Shown here piece by piece: positions 48,840-61,500 of a stretch of DNA of 64,000 bases. The translations under genes and the position numbers were made by a program. The notes under the pieces are model-generated. The model was not told the origin of the DNA, ran no database searches, and saw only the letters and a program-made list of their open reading frames with translations. The DNA is from Ophiura sarsii (taxonomy: Eukaryota; Echinodermata; Ophiuroidea; Amphilepidida; Ophiuridae), in assembly GCA_035610835.1 (NCBI GenBank), contig CM069452.1:23813121-23877120 (forward strand). The letters are read 5' to 3'. Each line of letters begins with the position of its first letter. The first letter of the stretch is position 1.

Positions 48840-51800
48840 AAATTTAAAATCCGACTATAAATTTGGCAACATCAGAACTGGATAATACAATTTGGTTTTT
48901 ATCTTGCTCTCAAGGTTAATCCATGCGACGCAGGCGATTATGGCCAATGGCCATACGCACGCGGTTGGCAATATCCTCAAATACGTCTTTATACTGAATA
49001 AAGCACAAGGCAGCTATCATATTTACAATGTAAATCAACTGCAAAACATCTGATGCCTTTTGCTTTATTCCGTATGTGAGACCTATTAATTATATGAGAA
49101 TATAGCCCACACGGTTTAGGCCACGCGCGCATCACGTATACTATGTCCATGAGTAAGGCACTTTACTGTAATGACTCAACTCTACCCAGGTGTATAAATG
49201 GGTACCATCATTAATTCATAAGGTAACACAGACTCGTTGTGCAGGAGGAGTGGCGAACCCCCAAAGCAAAAATTACAAGAAGAGAAGCCTGGCCTAAACG
49301 CCAAAGAAAGAGAGATAGGCACTCCGCGCGCGAGCTTCACTCAGCACGTCACTTTACCTTCGTACCTTTTTTTTATAAATCAACAGCAACAAATTTGCCG
49401 CCTTGTGATTTATTCTGCAATGTCTTGCTAGACTTCCCCGTGGTGTGACTGATGTGCGCATGCTCATAAATCATATAATATAACAATAAATTAATGTGTT
49501 TTCGTGATTGTGTGTTGTAGAACTTTGTAAATTTGTTATTGTACTATTTAGTATTTGTACTTGTACTTGTACTAGTTTTAGTACTAGGTAAATTAATAAT
49601 TGAACAAACAATGCGAACGCAGTACAAAGATGATCGCGCCCGAAATTATAACGCGAATGGTTGTGCACACTTCACGCAATGTACGTGATACAATGCTTAG
49701 TTGTGTTCGTTCAATTATTAATTTACCTATTCAAACTTTTAGTATAAAAGTATAGAAATAGAATATATGATTCATCATTTTATGTACACCGTTTATTCAG
49801 TACGGGACGTCTAGCAAGATATAGCCATTCCGTATGAGACCAGTATGAGAATATTGCCGGTCCTTCTGTATTCCTTCGCTGCTGTGAGGAGGCTTTGTCA
49901 ATTTGGAACTGATCAAACTATAATTATAGTTACAACTATATTATAATATAGTTGTGCTGATACGTGGCAAGACTGCTGAATTCGGTTCCCTCGATAAATG
50001 TTAGACATCAACAAACTTGAAAAATGCTGTTTAATTGCTGGAAACTGGCGATGCATATACTTAAATACAACATGCTTCTTAAATATACGTATTTCAGAAA
50101 CAATCTTCCTACCTGTCGTTTCTTTAGTCACCAAAAATTACAAGATGAAGTACGTGAGACCGAGACCCTCTGATCTCTATGCATTGCAGATCAATCAATG
50201 AATAACAAATTTCTTGCAACTTGTAATAATCCAATTTGGGCTACGGGTGAAGTCTGTTTCAGCAAACTCGCCCAAGTTAACTCGTCCTACAGTACATAAC
50301 GCAGAGCTTTACCCCCGGTACTCGAATTTAAATAGGGTAGGTGTGCGACCCGAAGGGCCGAAACTGGGGGCTTACGGAACTGAACGGGCACCAAAACAGG
50401 GGCATACGGAACTGAACGGTCGCCGAAATTGGGGTCTTATAGAACTGAATTTTTAGGCCAAATTTGAGGCTACATAACTCAAATTCATGAGATTTCACAC
50501 ATTTTATGATTTTTGGTTGAACTTGGGGTCTAAGACTAAGAGAACTGCCAATGGATGAAAAGGGGGTCTTATGGAACTGCCATTGGATGAAAAGGGGGTC
50601 TTACGGAGCGGCCGAGAGATGTAAGTACTGCGACTTGGCAGCCGCACCTACCCGTATGGCCAATATACGTGAGTACCCCAGGAGCTTTACCCACATACAA
50701 TCTAGGCTAAAAATAATACAGTGAACACACGAAGTCCTACAGTGCAACAGAGCATAAATTACCAAATACCGGTAATTGAATTATAAATATAATGCCTCCT
50801 GAGTGTTGTACAACCATGAAAAGTTCAATCCTAAGTATGTGTATCATATATAATCAAAATATCTTTGTTTTAAAGTTCTCTGTGTTGTCTTTGTATGATT
50901 ATCAGCCCCGTTATCAGCATTGTTACATTTCTTATTAAACCTGATTTCATATTGGTCAATACTTGATTATCCATACACGCTAATCCAACCAGCTACTGGC
51001 TGCTTGCTTTTATGGCCTTGACTATTAGACTAACTACAGGCCTTATGATGGTACTTGTATTATACAGGCTTGCATGTCAGCACACGGTCACATAAAGTAC
51101 CATACACCATGCTTAAACCCTTGACTGCACACTGCACACTGCTGAATGGCATTTCATGTAGCGCGGATTTCGAAACATTGGTCCCTTAGCGTGAGCATGT
51201 CCTTGAAGATTGCTTCTATTGGTTGCGTGCATGGCTGGACAAATATTAATAGACTTTTGTCAAGTCTGTGCACAGTTGTACAGTTGTATGAAATTACATT
51301 GTACAGTACAGATCGCATTAGAGTAACCGATATCAACGGAGGTCAACATACTTTCATCGGAATATCAACCCAATTACATCCCGTTGTCAGTGCATTGACA
51401 GTGCGCTGATTTCGCAAGATCAACGGAGTCCCTACCGACAATTGCGCACACTGCGCTGATATCATCGCGCTGTCAGTGCATTGTCAATGCGATGTCAATG
51501 GACTATCAACTCAAAGTCAATGGACTATCATCGCAGTTGCGTGGTGCACTCTATTGTGAGCTGTACTGTAATTGTAAGGAAAGTTGCAAAATTAATGTAT
51601 CCAAAGTTTTGATTAATATTTCAGAAAAAAACAAATGAAATTGAGAAATGTTGAATAAACCTTACTTAACTTCATTCGACATACAAAAAAATGGTTCAAA
51701 ATGATTCCATTTAACGCCTAATTAATTGATTAATTACGCGCATAAATTAATTAGAATTATGATGGTCAAAAGTACACAGACGGAAAAAAAATCGACCACT

Positions 51801-52190
51801 ACGGGCGCATGTGTCCCAAAAATGCATTTTTTTTTGTAGATGCTTGTTTAAAGCAGAAATGTACCTCAATCCATAAACAATAGAATTGTTTATGATAAAT
51901 GTAAAGTCGAAAATGTTCGCGCGCATTTCTTTCGGTGCCAAAAATCTTGTTGGTTCACTTTCTTACCCCCCCCCCCCCCCCCCCCCCCCCATATGAAAAA
52001 CCTATAGTTAGCTACGCCACTGTTGTGACTATGTCTATAGGTTTATATTATATAGAATGTTGTTATTGTTTCTGTTATAAAACATGAACGGGCGGGGGAT
52101 TAAAAAAAAGGTTCTATAGGGGGATCAAGAAGAAGAAAAACCCCACCAAAGTATTTATGAACACTCCCTTAGTAATCTCTTAAGGGGGCA
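48840..52190. other. Shared upstream region of KYNU and ADGRV1, left part
   Basis: No coding exon recognised. Contains MITE-family fragments (48900-49170, 49820-49920), a 49588-49730 inverted pair (GGTAAATTAATAATTGAAC on both sides), and a CGCTGTCAGTGCATTGTCAA-type motif cluster at 51380-51540. No clear TATA or CpG-rich promoter could be assigned. Confidence 0.5.
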
Positions 52191-52217
52191 GACTGCCCCC
52201 CCCCCCCCCCCCCCCCC

Positions 52218-52420
52218 GACACCTAAAATGGGGACGGCGAAGCGGGGAAATGGGGACGAGAAGAAGGGGAGAAAAGAGAGAAAGAAGGGGGAAGGAGAGG
52301 GAGAAAGAGAAGAGAAAGGGGGAGGAGAGGGAGAAAGAGAAGGGAAAGGGGAAGGAGAGGGAAAAAGAGAAGGGAAAGGGGAAGGAGAGGGGAAAGAGAA
52401 GAGAAATGGGGACGAGCCGA
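52218..52420. repeat. Polypurine tract with GAGAAAGAGAAG(G/A)GAAAGGGG repeats
   Basis: About 190 bp almost free of pyrimidines on the plus strand, with 33-34-bp quasi-repeats (GGGGAAGGAGAGGGAAAAAG type), directly after a 23-C run. The minus-strand ORF here is low-complexity Leu/Ser/Phe and is not a gene. Confidence 0.88.
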
Positions 52421-52917
52421 TAGTCGGCTAATGCGCCACGTAGTTAGAGCGACTTTGTGTTGGTACGAATTTACAGTGGGCGAATTTGTCATGACACGAA
52501 TTTCGGCTAGGCCTAGTAGGGACGGTTGTGTGATTGTGAACTCTTGTGAATTGTGAATTGTGAATTGTGAATTGTGAATGTACGGTGGCCCTGAAGGGTC
52601 ATGACGAGTTAACCAGATGATGACATTACGAGATAAATGACTAGATATTTTCAAGATGACCAGATAATTGACGAGATAATTTTAACATCATTTACAGATG
52701 ACGATATAATTGACAAGATAATTGCGACATAATTTCAAGATGAGGTGATAATTATTATTGTATTTTATATACTTGTTGTATTTTTATAATACTTAAACTG
52801 TGCATACTTTGATTGAATCTTTTAAATATTTTATAATGTTGTTATTTTTATTGTACGGCGTTGATCTTTTTTGTTTTGAAAAGCGCCTTATAAATGCTCT
52901 GAAATAATAATAATAAT

Positions 52918-53549
52918 AATTGACGAGTTGACATGGTAATTGACGAGATGATGTGATAATTGACGAGATGACGAGATAATTTACAGATGACGTGATTATT
53001 GACTAGATAATTGCGACATAATTTACAGATAACGTGATAATTGACTAGATAATTGCAACATAATTTACAGATGACGTGATAATTGACAAGATGACGTGAT
53101 AATTGACAAGATGACGTGATAATTGACAAGATGACGTGATAATTGACAAGATGACGTGATAATTGACAAGATGACGTGATAATTGACAAGATGACGTGAT
53201 AATTGACGAGATGATGAGATAATTTCAATATGAAGTGAAAATTAACGAGATGACGAGATAATTGATGTGATAACGTGATAATTAACGAGATAATTTCAAT
53301 ATGACGTGATAATTGACGAGATAATTGGGACATAAATTCAAGATGACGTGATAATTGATGAGTTGACGTGATAATTGACGAGATGACATGATAATTGACG
53401 ATTTCGAGATAATTTCAAGATGACGTGAAAATTGACGAGATAATTGCGAGATAATTTCAAGATGACATGATAATTGATGAGATGACGTGATAATTGACGA
53501 GTTGATGTGATAATTGATGAGATGACGTGATAATTGAAGAGATGACGAG
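52918..53549. repeat. 19-20-bp tandem array (AATTGACGAGATGACGTGAT), interrupted by gap
   Basis: Units vary (GACGAGATGAC, GACAAGATGAC, GATGAGATGAC), with a nearly perfect stretch at 53080-53215. The array runs straight into the N gap, so its true length is unknown. Confidence 0.92.
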
Positions 53550-53649
53550 NNNNNNNNNNNNNNNNNNNNNNNNNNNNNNNNNNNNNNNNNNNNNNNNNNN
53601 NNNNNNNNNNNNNNNNNNNNNNNNNNNNNNNNNNNNNNNNNNNNNNNNN
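53550..53649. other. Assembly gap, 100 N
   Basis: Exactly 100 N, the usual placeholder for unknown length. It ends abruptly in non-repeat sequence. Confidence 0.99.
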
Positions 53650-55412
53650 TATTTCCACTTTTCCACAATATTATTTTATAGAAACACTATAAGATCAATC
53701 AATCAATCAACTGTAAAACGGGTAAAAACGATCGATAGACTACGATCAGTCATCAATTTTGTAAATATTACAGTGTACGCTAAATATCGGAATTCCATAA
53801 CATCTATACACGGACATCATTTTAATATATTTATTTTGTCTTCGAAAATGGGATTTTAAGAAGAGTTTTTCGTGAACAAACAAAGCAAAAAGCAGTGGAT
53901 ATTCTACAAACGGCAACCCAAGATCTGAAATTGAAAACCACCTGTTTCATCGTTTACGATTTCCATTCATTCAAGCTGTTGTTGTCGTCGATTCAATTTA
54001 AATAATGGAGTAATCGACTGATGAGTGGTTCTGGGCGTCGACCCAATAGTTCTATTGAAAACCCACCGAGTGGAGAGGTATTCCTCCATGCACTATGGCT
54101 ATTATCAGGTAAACATTTTTGACATTTTCATGGGAACGCTTCCGTTGCCATGACAATTACGTAGCGTACAAAGGAGTTGTGTGTATACTGCTGTGTGTAC
54201 TGTAGTGTAGAGTGAATACGGAATACGATGTGACTTTTATGCGGGTCAATCGTGTGCATTGAATCGTGGGATTGTTGTGATTGTGTATATATTATATGTG
54301 ACTGATGATGGTGAAGTGTATGAAGTGAGTCGTTTGCACTGATCCTGATGGTCAGATTTTTTAGATAATACATTACAACCAAGTGAGGAGTTATTTAGAT
54401 CTGAGACTAATAAATAGGCCTACCTAGAAAAAGGGGATAAAGAAGCACTAAACATTCTTCTAAATCTGTCTACCGTGGTATGTGCAGCGATCCAGGTCTG
54501 ACACAGCATTGTGTTTAGATTTATTTATTAAAAATGTATTAAAACACAAATGATTATGTGGTTGAGGCTGAGCTGATCCTGATGAATTTATCGTTTTATG
54601 AATAAAAAAGTCAAATTTGTGTTTTTTCAATTCACATTTAAATCTAAACACAAACCATGAACTTTGAATATCATTATATTACATAGTTATGTTCAAGCAG
54701 GTTTACTATACACTAGTAGCCTAGGGTGGCGGCACTAGGGGAGGGGGTGGGGTAAAAATTCCCCCAGTTGTTACCCCCCCCCCCCCCCCCCCCCCCAGTC
54801 AGCTCTAGCCTCTAGCCTCACACCAACGCCATTAAAATTAGCTTAAAATTGGTCTGAAATATCTGATTTAGACAAAATAATCTAAGTAGGCCAACAGGCA
54901 ATTTTACAAGTTTTACAATTTTGTCCACCCCCAATTTTTTCTTGCCTCCCCCCTCAATTGCACTCAGCAGGATAACAAAATAAGTACCGGTAGCTCCTGG
55001 TTTTTAAATCCTTATAATCAACCTCGGATCAGCAAGCATATATCACCAATTGGATACCTTGGCGAATGGGTTCAGTTTCTGCTGGTAATCGGCATCAGCT
55101 GTATTTGTTTTAAAATAGAAAAAATACTTATGTAATAATATATCTACGTATATATTATTTTAACAATTTTACCTCATACTTACATTAGACCTCATGATTG
55201 GTCATCAAATAACAGCAATTGCATGTTTCTGTAAAAAGTACAGCGAGTATGGTATTGATAGTATGAAATCATGTTAATATGTAGAGAAGTAATTGTATAG
55301 AGCAGTTATGATAATGTATCATCAAGTCATCAACTTCAATATCATTGAAACACCAAGAGTCGACCGCTCTCTACTTCAATTAACCCGCACATACATTTTT
55401 CTTCTTTATAGA
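53650..55412. other. Region upstream of the ADGRV1-like start codon
   Basis: No recognised coding exon. A possible untranslated exon edge is …GGCTATTATCAG then GTAAAC at 54110, but nothing independent supports it. A poly-C run is at 54774-54796. The pyrimidine tract and AG ending at 55411 imply that at least one 5' UTR exon lies somewhere upstream. Confidence 0.4.
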
Positions 55413-55589
55413 ATGGCATCAATATTACCTACATTACTGGTCATTGTCTCCATACTACACACAGTAAACACTCAACAGGCCACTATACAATTTGAAGATA
55501 CAGGAGTCAGTATAGAAGAGGGCGCTGTAGGAATAGTTCGATTACGCAAGACAGGCTCGACACTAACCACAGTGTCAGTTGTGGTACAA
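55413..55589 (+). CDS. ADGRV1: ADGRV1-like exon 1 (signal peptide)
   Basis: The ATG at 55413 begins MASILPTLLVIVSILHTVNT, a good signal peptide with likely cleavage before QQAT. A strong acceptor (pyrimidine tract then TTTATAG) ends at 55411, one base before the A of the ATG. The start codon therefore probably opens the second exon of the transcript, with an unseen 5' UTR exon upstream. An in-frame upstream ATG at 55293 would destroy the signal peptide and is not preferred. 59 codons, donor GTAAGT, phase 0. Confidence 0.87.
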
Positions 55590-58500
55590 GTAAGTAGATT
55601 CCAAGTTTGTTAATTAATTTACTATTAATCAGATAAAGCGACCCAAACAAAATGTCTGCAAATATTTTGCAAAATGTTAGATTTGTTTCTTTTGAAAAAA
55701 CAAAAATGCATGACCGACCCACCCTCCCTACTCCTTACCATACCTGAGAGGTCCATTTGCTTGTCCAAGCAAGTTAATTTCCAAGCGCATGTGCGGACGG
55801 TTTTCGATGAGGTAATCAACCGAGCACGGTATACTGCGCGAACAAGTAGCTAAGGGTTGTGGTTTGTGAAGGGGTCCGGGTCCCCTGGTCGGGGGTCACA
55901 GAGATTTATTTGTCCATTTTTGTCCAAATCAAGCTATCGGTTAAAATCTGGTTTAGGGGTTAGGTAGGGTTAAGCAAATTTCTTGGTGAAACCTAATTTT
56001 TGAATATCATTGAAGTAAATACCATAGAAAATGTGACAAAAGCGTGTGTACTCATGGTTTGTTTTGCACATGGAGAGATAAAAACGCACATTTTTTGCCA
56101 ATTTGGAACTGATTAAACTAGTCTATAGTGATTTCATTTTACCCAGATTTGTAATTACATGTATGTAAACACATTCATACTCATAGTCATAGAATCTTAG
56201 TTTCAAGATACCCTATAAATATCTTTATATTCTATTACAGTTTCAAGATACCCTAAGTGCAGCTCAGCAATTTGTAGGCACTTCTCAAGTCATCGTCTTC
56301 TCTTCTGGTAGCGCCTCTGAGATTCAGCAGGCTGCCTTCATAGCCAATGAGGACATAGAGCCGGAGGCTGCCGAGTCTTTCATACTCATTGCTACAATAT
56401 TTAATGGCAACGCTGTTGTTGTAAACCCTACCCAGTCATTGGTCACGATCCCGGCTAATGATGATGCCTTTGGAATTGTGGGTTTTGATGCGGTAAGTAT
56501 GTGATGAATGGTTATGATGGAATTAAGATTTGGAGTGAATAAATCTTATCGATGATGGGAGTTACTGCCATTGAGGCCATTATACAGTGTACATGTAGCA
56601 CTGTTGCCGTCAAAGTCTTATAAATTCAAATTTCACTTGAAACTAAAACAAAAAATTTAAGCATACAATATTACAGAAAGGTGCAGTATAAATATATATA
56701 AGACATAGACACAATTAACATTTAACAGATTGTCAGTACTTAATCGATCATTTCCCATTTATGTTAAATGGTATCGTCAATAAATGGCATACCTATACTT
56801 CAGGGTTATAGCTACGCTGGTTTTTTGTTGCTGCAATTTTGTGGATAGAATCATTAAACTGTCTCATAAAACAAGAAATTAAGTGTCAGGAACCCTCAAA
56901 GTACATTAAAAAACCCTAAAAAACCATTAAGAAGGCCTCTGGGCCCCGTGCCATGATCCACTGCACTACGTTCGCTACACTTACTCTGTTCGCCGTCAAT
57001 CAAATTAGCCGGCACTCACTCTGGCCTAGCTATAACCCTGATATACTTCATATATGCCATAACTATAATTTTTGCTTCTTGGTTTTACAGACGTCTACAA
57101 GAGTTACCGTAAATGAAGACCCATTTGGAAATGTACCCGTCAGTTTAACACTTAGGAGAGACAGGGGCACATTTGGGGATATAACTGTACAATATCAGGT
57201 AAGTTCATAGATGATATGTCATAGGTCAACCCATTAGGAATGTACCTGTCAGTTTAACACTTAGAAGAGACGGGCACATTTGGGGATATAACTGTACAAT
57301 ATCAGGTAAGTTCATAGGTCGTATGTCATGGGTCAACCCATTAGGAATGTACCTGTCAGTTTAACACTTACATGAAACAGGGACACATTTGGGGATATTA
57401 CTGTACAATATCAGGTAAGTTCATAGGTCGTATGTCATAGGTCAACCCATTAGGAATGTTCCTGTGGTTTTGGGAATGTAACTGTTATATAAGTAGTAAA
57501 ATAGAACTGCAAAATTTTTGAAGTTTTGTTTTCATAAACCGATGATAAGTTGAGGAGGATGTATGTACATTAAACAATAAATACTGCAATTTGATTCAAG
57601 AGTGGATGAGGGGTTACTGCGTTAAATTACCGGTTGAGATTCTCAATCTGCTCAACAACAAAAATAAAAGGTAATAAGATCTTTAAAAGAATGATAGATA
57701 CAGGGCATATTGAAGATCAAATCTGTTAGGAAATATTCCTCTACCATCGATCGTATTAGAATCACAAAAATGACAGTGTATGGGGCTGTTTATTCAACTC
57801 CTTTTGGATGAGATTTTGATTGACCGAATGGCAAAAAATATATAACTAATATCAGTCAAATTCATCCATATTTTCACAAATTTATGTCAGGTTGCATTTG
57901 TTAAAACCATGTATTTAATGATTTGTATTTTCATTCAGGTGCAAGGTGGACCCAATGCTGCACAAGATGACATATCACCAATTTTTGGGTCGGCCACAAT
58001 TCTTGAAGGATCCGCTACGACGTCATTTACATTACAAGTCTTAGATGATATGGTATGTTTTTGTCTTATGGAATGTTTGATTCATAATGAATTCTTTACC
58101 AGTTCCATCAAAAAGGAACGTTTGTCGGTAAAAAACACATTTTAGATAAAGTTTGGGAAATATCAGGGAAAATAATAGAATAATTGTTGGTTTTGAAATC
58201 CGATGTGATTTGACAGTCATCAACAAGATTTTTAAACCTTGGATTTGAGTATTATTACCAGGGTTGTAGCTATAGCAATTTTCATGCCGGGCTCCCAATT
58301 TCCCGACCAGGGGTATTACGACGTAAGCTTATTGAATGTATTTACCATGGATGTATAATGTGAACAAAATTGGGGAAATGCAATAAAATACTCAGTTTTA
58401 CTTCCAAGTTCCTTTCACACAAGTTGAAAACATATTTTTAAAGCTTATTTACTACAATTTTGTGGTGAATTAGTGCCGAGCGGAAGGGCTTACGTTGAAT

Positions 58501-61500
58501 GTGAGTGCCGGGCGCAAATTACTAGTCCCGGGCGGGCCCGCCCGGCACCGCCCGCTGTAGCTACAACCCTGATTATAACCAATCTCACATTTTTTGCCAA
58601 TTTGATACTGAACAAAGTATAACTAGTGCAAATAATGAAGCTTTTTCTACAATATCCACAAAAGACTATCCAATGCACTTCTCTTTACACTACAGATTCC
58701 TGAGAGTGACGAGACATTCACCGTACGACTTACGTCTGTCAACGGGGGCGCTACTCTAGATGCCAATAGGCAGTCGGCACAACTCACCATTACGCAAAAT
58801 GACAGTCCTCTTAGATTTGCACAAACTGCATATTCCTTTAATGAAAATAGTGGAACTGTCACAGTGACTGTCTATCGGTCACTGTCTGAAGATGGGCTGA
58901 CAACAACCGGTCCCCTTGATGGGCTTGTAACAGTAGAGTATTGGTTTCAGTCAGGGGGAGCTGGACGCGGGTCCGATTATGTAGCTACCAATGGGAGCCT
59001 TTTGTTCTCAACGGGAGAGCAGAGAAAAGATATCAGTTTTGCAATATTAGAGGATATACATCCAGAATTAGGGGAGGATTTTATAATACTATTGACCAAT
59101 CCCAGCAGTAACGCAGTACTAGCAACGCCTAGTGACACTGTTGTCATCATACTTCCCAATGACGATCAGCACGGTGTGTTGTCATTAGACTCCGCCCCAA
59201 ACTTGGGAATGGGAATACCACCCATGGTGATTATCAATGAAGACACTTCATCTTTCACTGATGATTTTGTAGTTGTGAGAAACGGCGGCACATTTGGAAC
59301 AGTAAGCGTCACATATGAAATAACTCGGAACGATTCCAACTCTGCAGCAGACCCTGTGGAAGAAGATATCAAACCTACGACTGGTTTGGTGACTCTAGCG
59401 GAAGGACAAACTTCCAAATCAATCCCGCTTCTAATAGAACATGACACTATCCCAGAGGAAGCAGAAGTGTATCAGATCCGTCTGCTTCCGGATACTGTCA
59501 CAGGAGGTGCGAGAGTAGCAGGAATAACATCGGGCATGCTCGTTATCGCAGACAGTGATAATGCCTATGGTGTGATACAATTCTCCTCAGATAGCGATCA
59601 GAGCATCGTGTCTGATACCGTGCCAAGGAAACTCCAGTTGGCTATCACACGAGGTGAAGGTACAATAGGGGATATACTTGTCAACTATACAGTGTCATAT
59701 TCACTATTAGATGGCACCATTGTTGATATCATGGGTAAGTTATACGTAAAATGTTAAACAAAATGTTTGACTGTGATGAAACCTGAAAAATATGAATACC
59801 AAACACTTATCTTCACTGAAAGGGTAACAATCTGCAAAATAAATGATTATTTTCAAGGATTTTCAAAATTAAACTGTAACTTCATTCCACATATGTGACC
59901 TGCTATTATTGAATTGAAACCATATTGATTGAATTCTGGTTTTAAGTGCAATTCTACAGTTTTGAATTAAATGCAAATCAATTTGTGGCTGGTATATGAT
60001 ATATCACCTAAATGATACTAAAGATGTTATATTTCACAGGAAAGATTTGAATAATCCAGTGGTAAATACATCTTGTTCTACATGTAGGTTCTACTAAAAG
60101 TGGGTCATAATTGTGTACATATGACTTCATTTCTATTTCTATATAGAATTCCTCTGCCAATTCCCAAATGTATTTGTGTTGTCTCAATTTTGCCACTCAG
60201 ATATTCTGGAGTTGGACTCTAGATACCCCACCACCACCATTCCAGACCAGTCTGTTATCCACCGATTCGAGATACCCATCAAACCAGATGCTTTCCTTAG
60301 TCTGAACGCTATCTTCATCATCAATATCGTGGATGTAACACTCCAAAATCCTGATACGATACTACCACCTAGCAGTCCTACAATTGGTGCTAAGCCATTG
60401 GTGGTGCTTATTGTGTCGAGCCAGGTAGCCAATGGGGAGATAGGATTTGATTTGCCGAGTGAGGTACTGAGAGTCAGTGTGGAGGAGCCAGAAGGACTGA
60501 ATGCGCAACCTTTGCCGGTAAGACTATTCTCTCTCATATGTGGATAACACTTTATGAAAACATCTCCAAGCGCCTGTGCCGCCAGTTTTCGATAACGTAA
60601 TCAACCAAGCCTATATAGTGAGCGTGGTATACTGCGAAGGAGTGGCTAAGGGTCGTGGCTTAGTGGGTGGGATGACGAGCTGATATCTGGAGGGTCCCGG
60701 ATCAATTCCCGGCGATTTAGTTGGTGTTTTCTCGTCCAAAATTGAGATCCTGGTTAATAACCTTAGACTGGGGTTAGGGTTAAGAGCCTGTTATTGCCCT
60801 TTTAGCCTGGTGTTTGACCAAACTGAAAAGTGTCTTTGGCTGCATCCTCCTGTTGTATTAATGTAAAGAATTAACAAGAATTATATCATTTAGATAACAG
60901 TTTACATTCATGATTTCTTGTATTCAGCTTGTATTTAATTTGACGAGAGCTGGCACATCTGGCTTTGCTACAGTGTACTGGAGGGTGTTAGGAACTCAAG
61001 GTGATATCAGTGTCACATTTGGATCAGTTGTCTTCCCATCTGGTAAGTAAGATCTCGCATTCATGTTTTGTTTTGTCAATAAGAAAATAAAAAAGAGTGG
61101 CAATTGGGCTATCTTGGTAGTGTTAAAAAATCATTTTACTTATTGAATTATAGTATTTTTAGTAAATTCATTATCACTGATCATATGATTTCTTTCAGGT
61201 GTCTCAAAGGCCAATATCATAATCGAGGTGCTCCCTGACAACATTGCAGAGACTGAAGAGCTTCTAACACTGGAACTTTACAATGTTGAGCCCGACAATC
61301 AGATTCTTAAAAGCGGCTTCACCACAGCTACCATTGTCATACTTGAGAACGACAAACCAGGAGGCTTCTTTGAATTTTCCTCCCGATCTTATGGGCCATA
61401 TTATCAAGCTGAAGGTGGCGCTTTCCTCGAAATAGTCATCATACGCGGTGGCGGTTCCCTTGTGACACGCAGTGTACGGTATTATGCTGAGGGTGATTCG

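Noticed and set aside
52223..53668. ORFs over the purine tract and the 20-bp array, some running through N
   Set aside because: Low-complexity or tandem-repeat translations; the N-containing ones are meaningless.
60146..60200. Earlier acceptor for ADGRV1 exon 6
   Set aside because: It would put exon 6 out of the phase set by exon 5 and add residues with no counterpart in the family.
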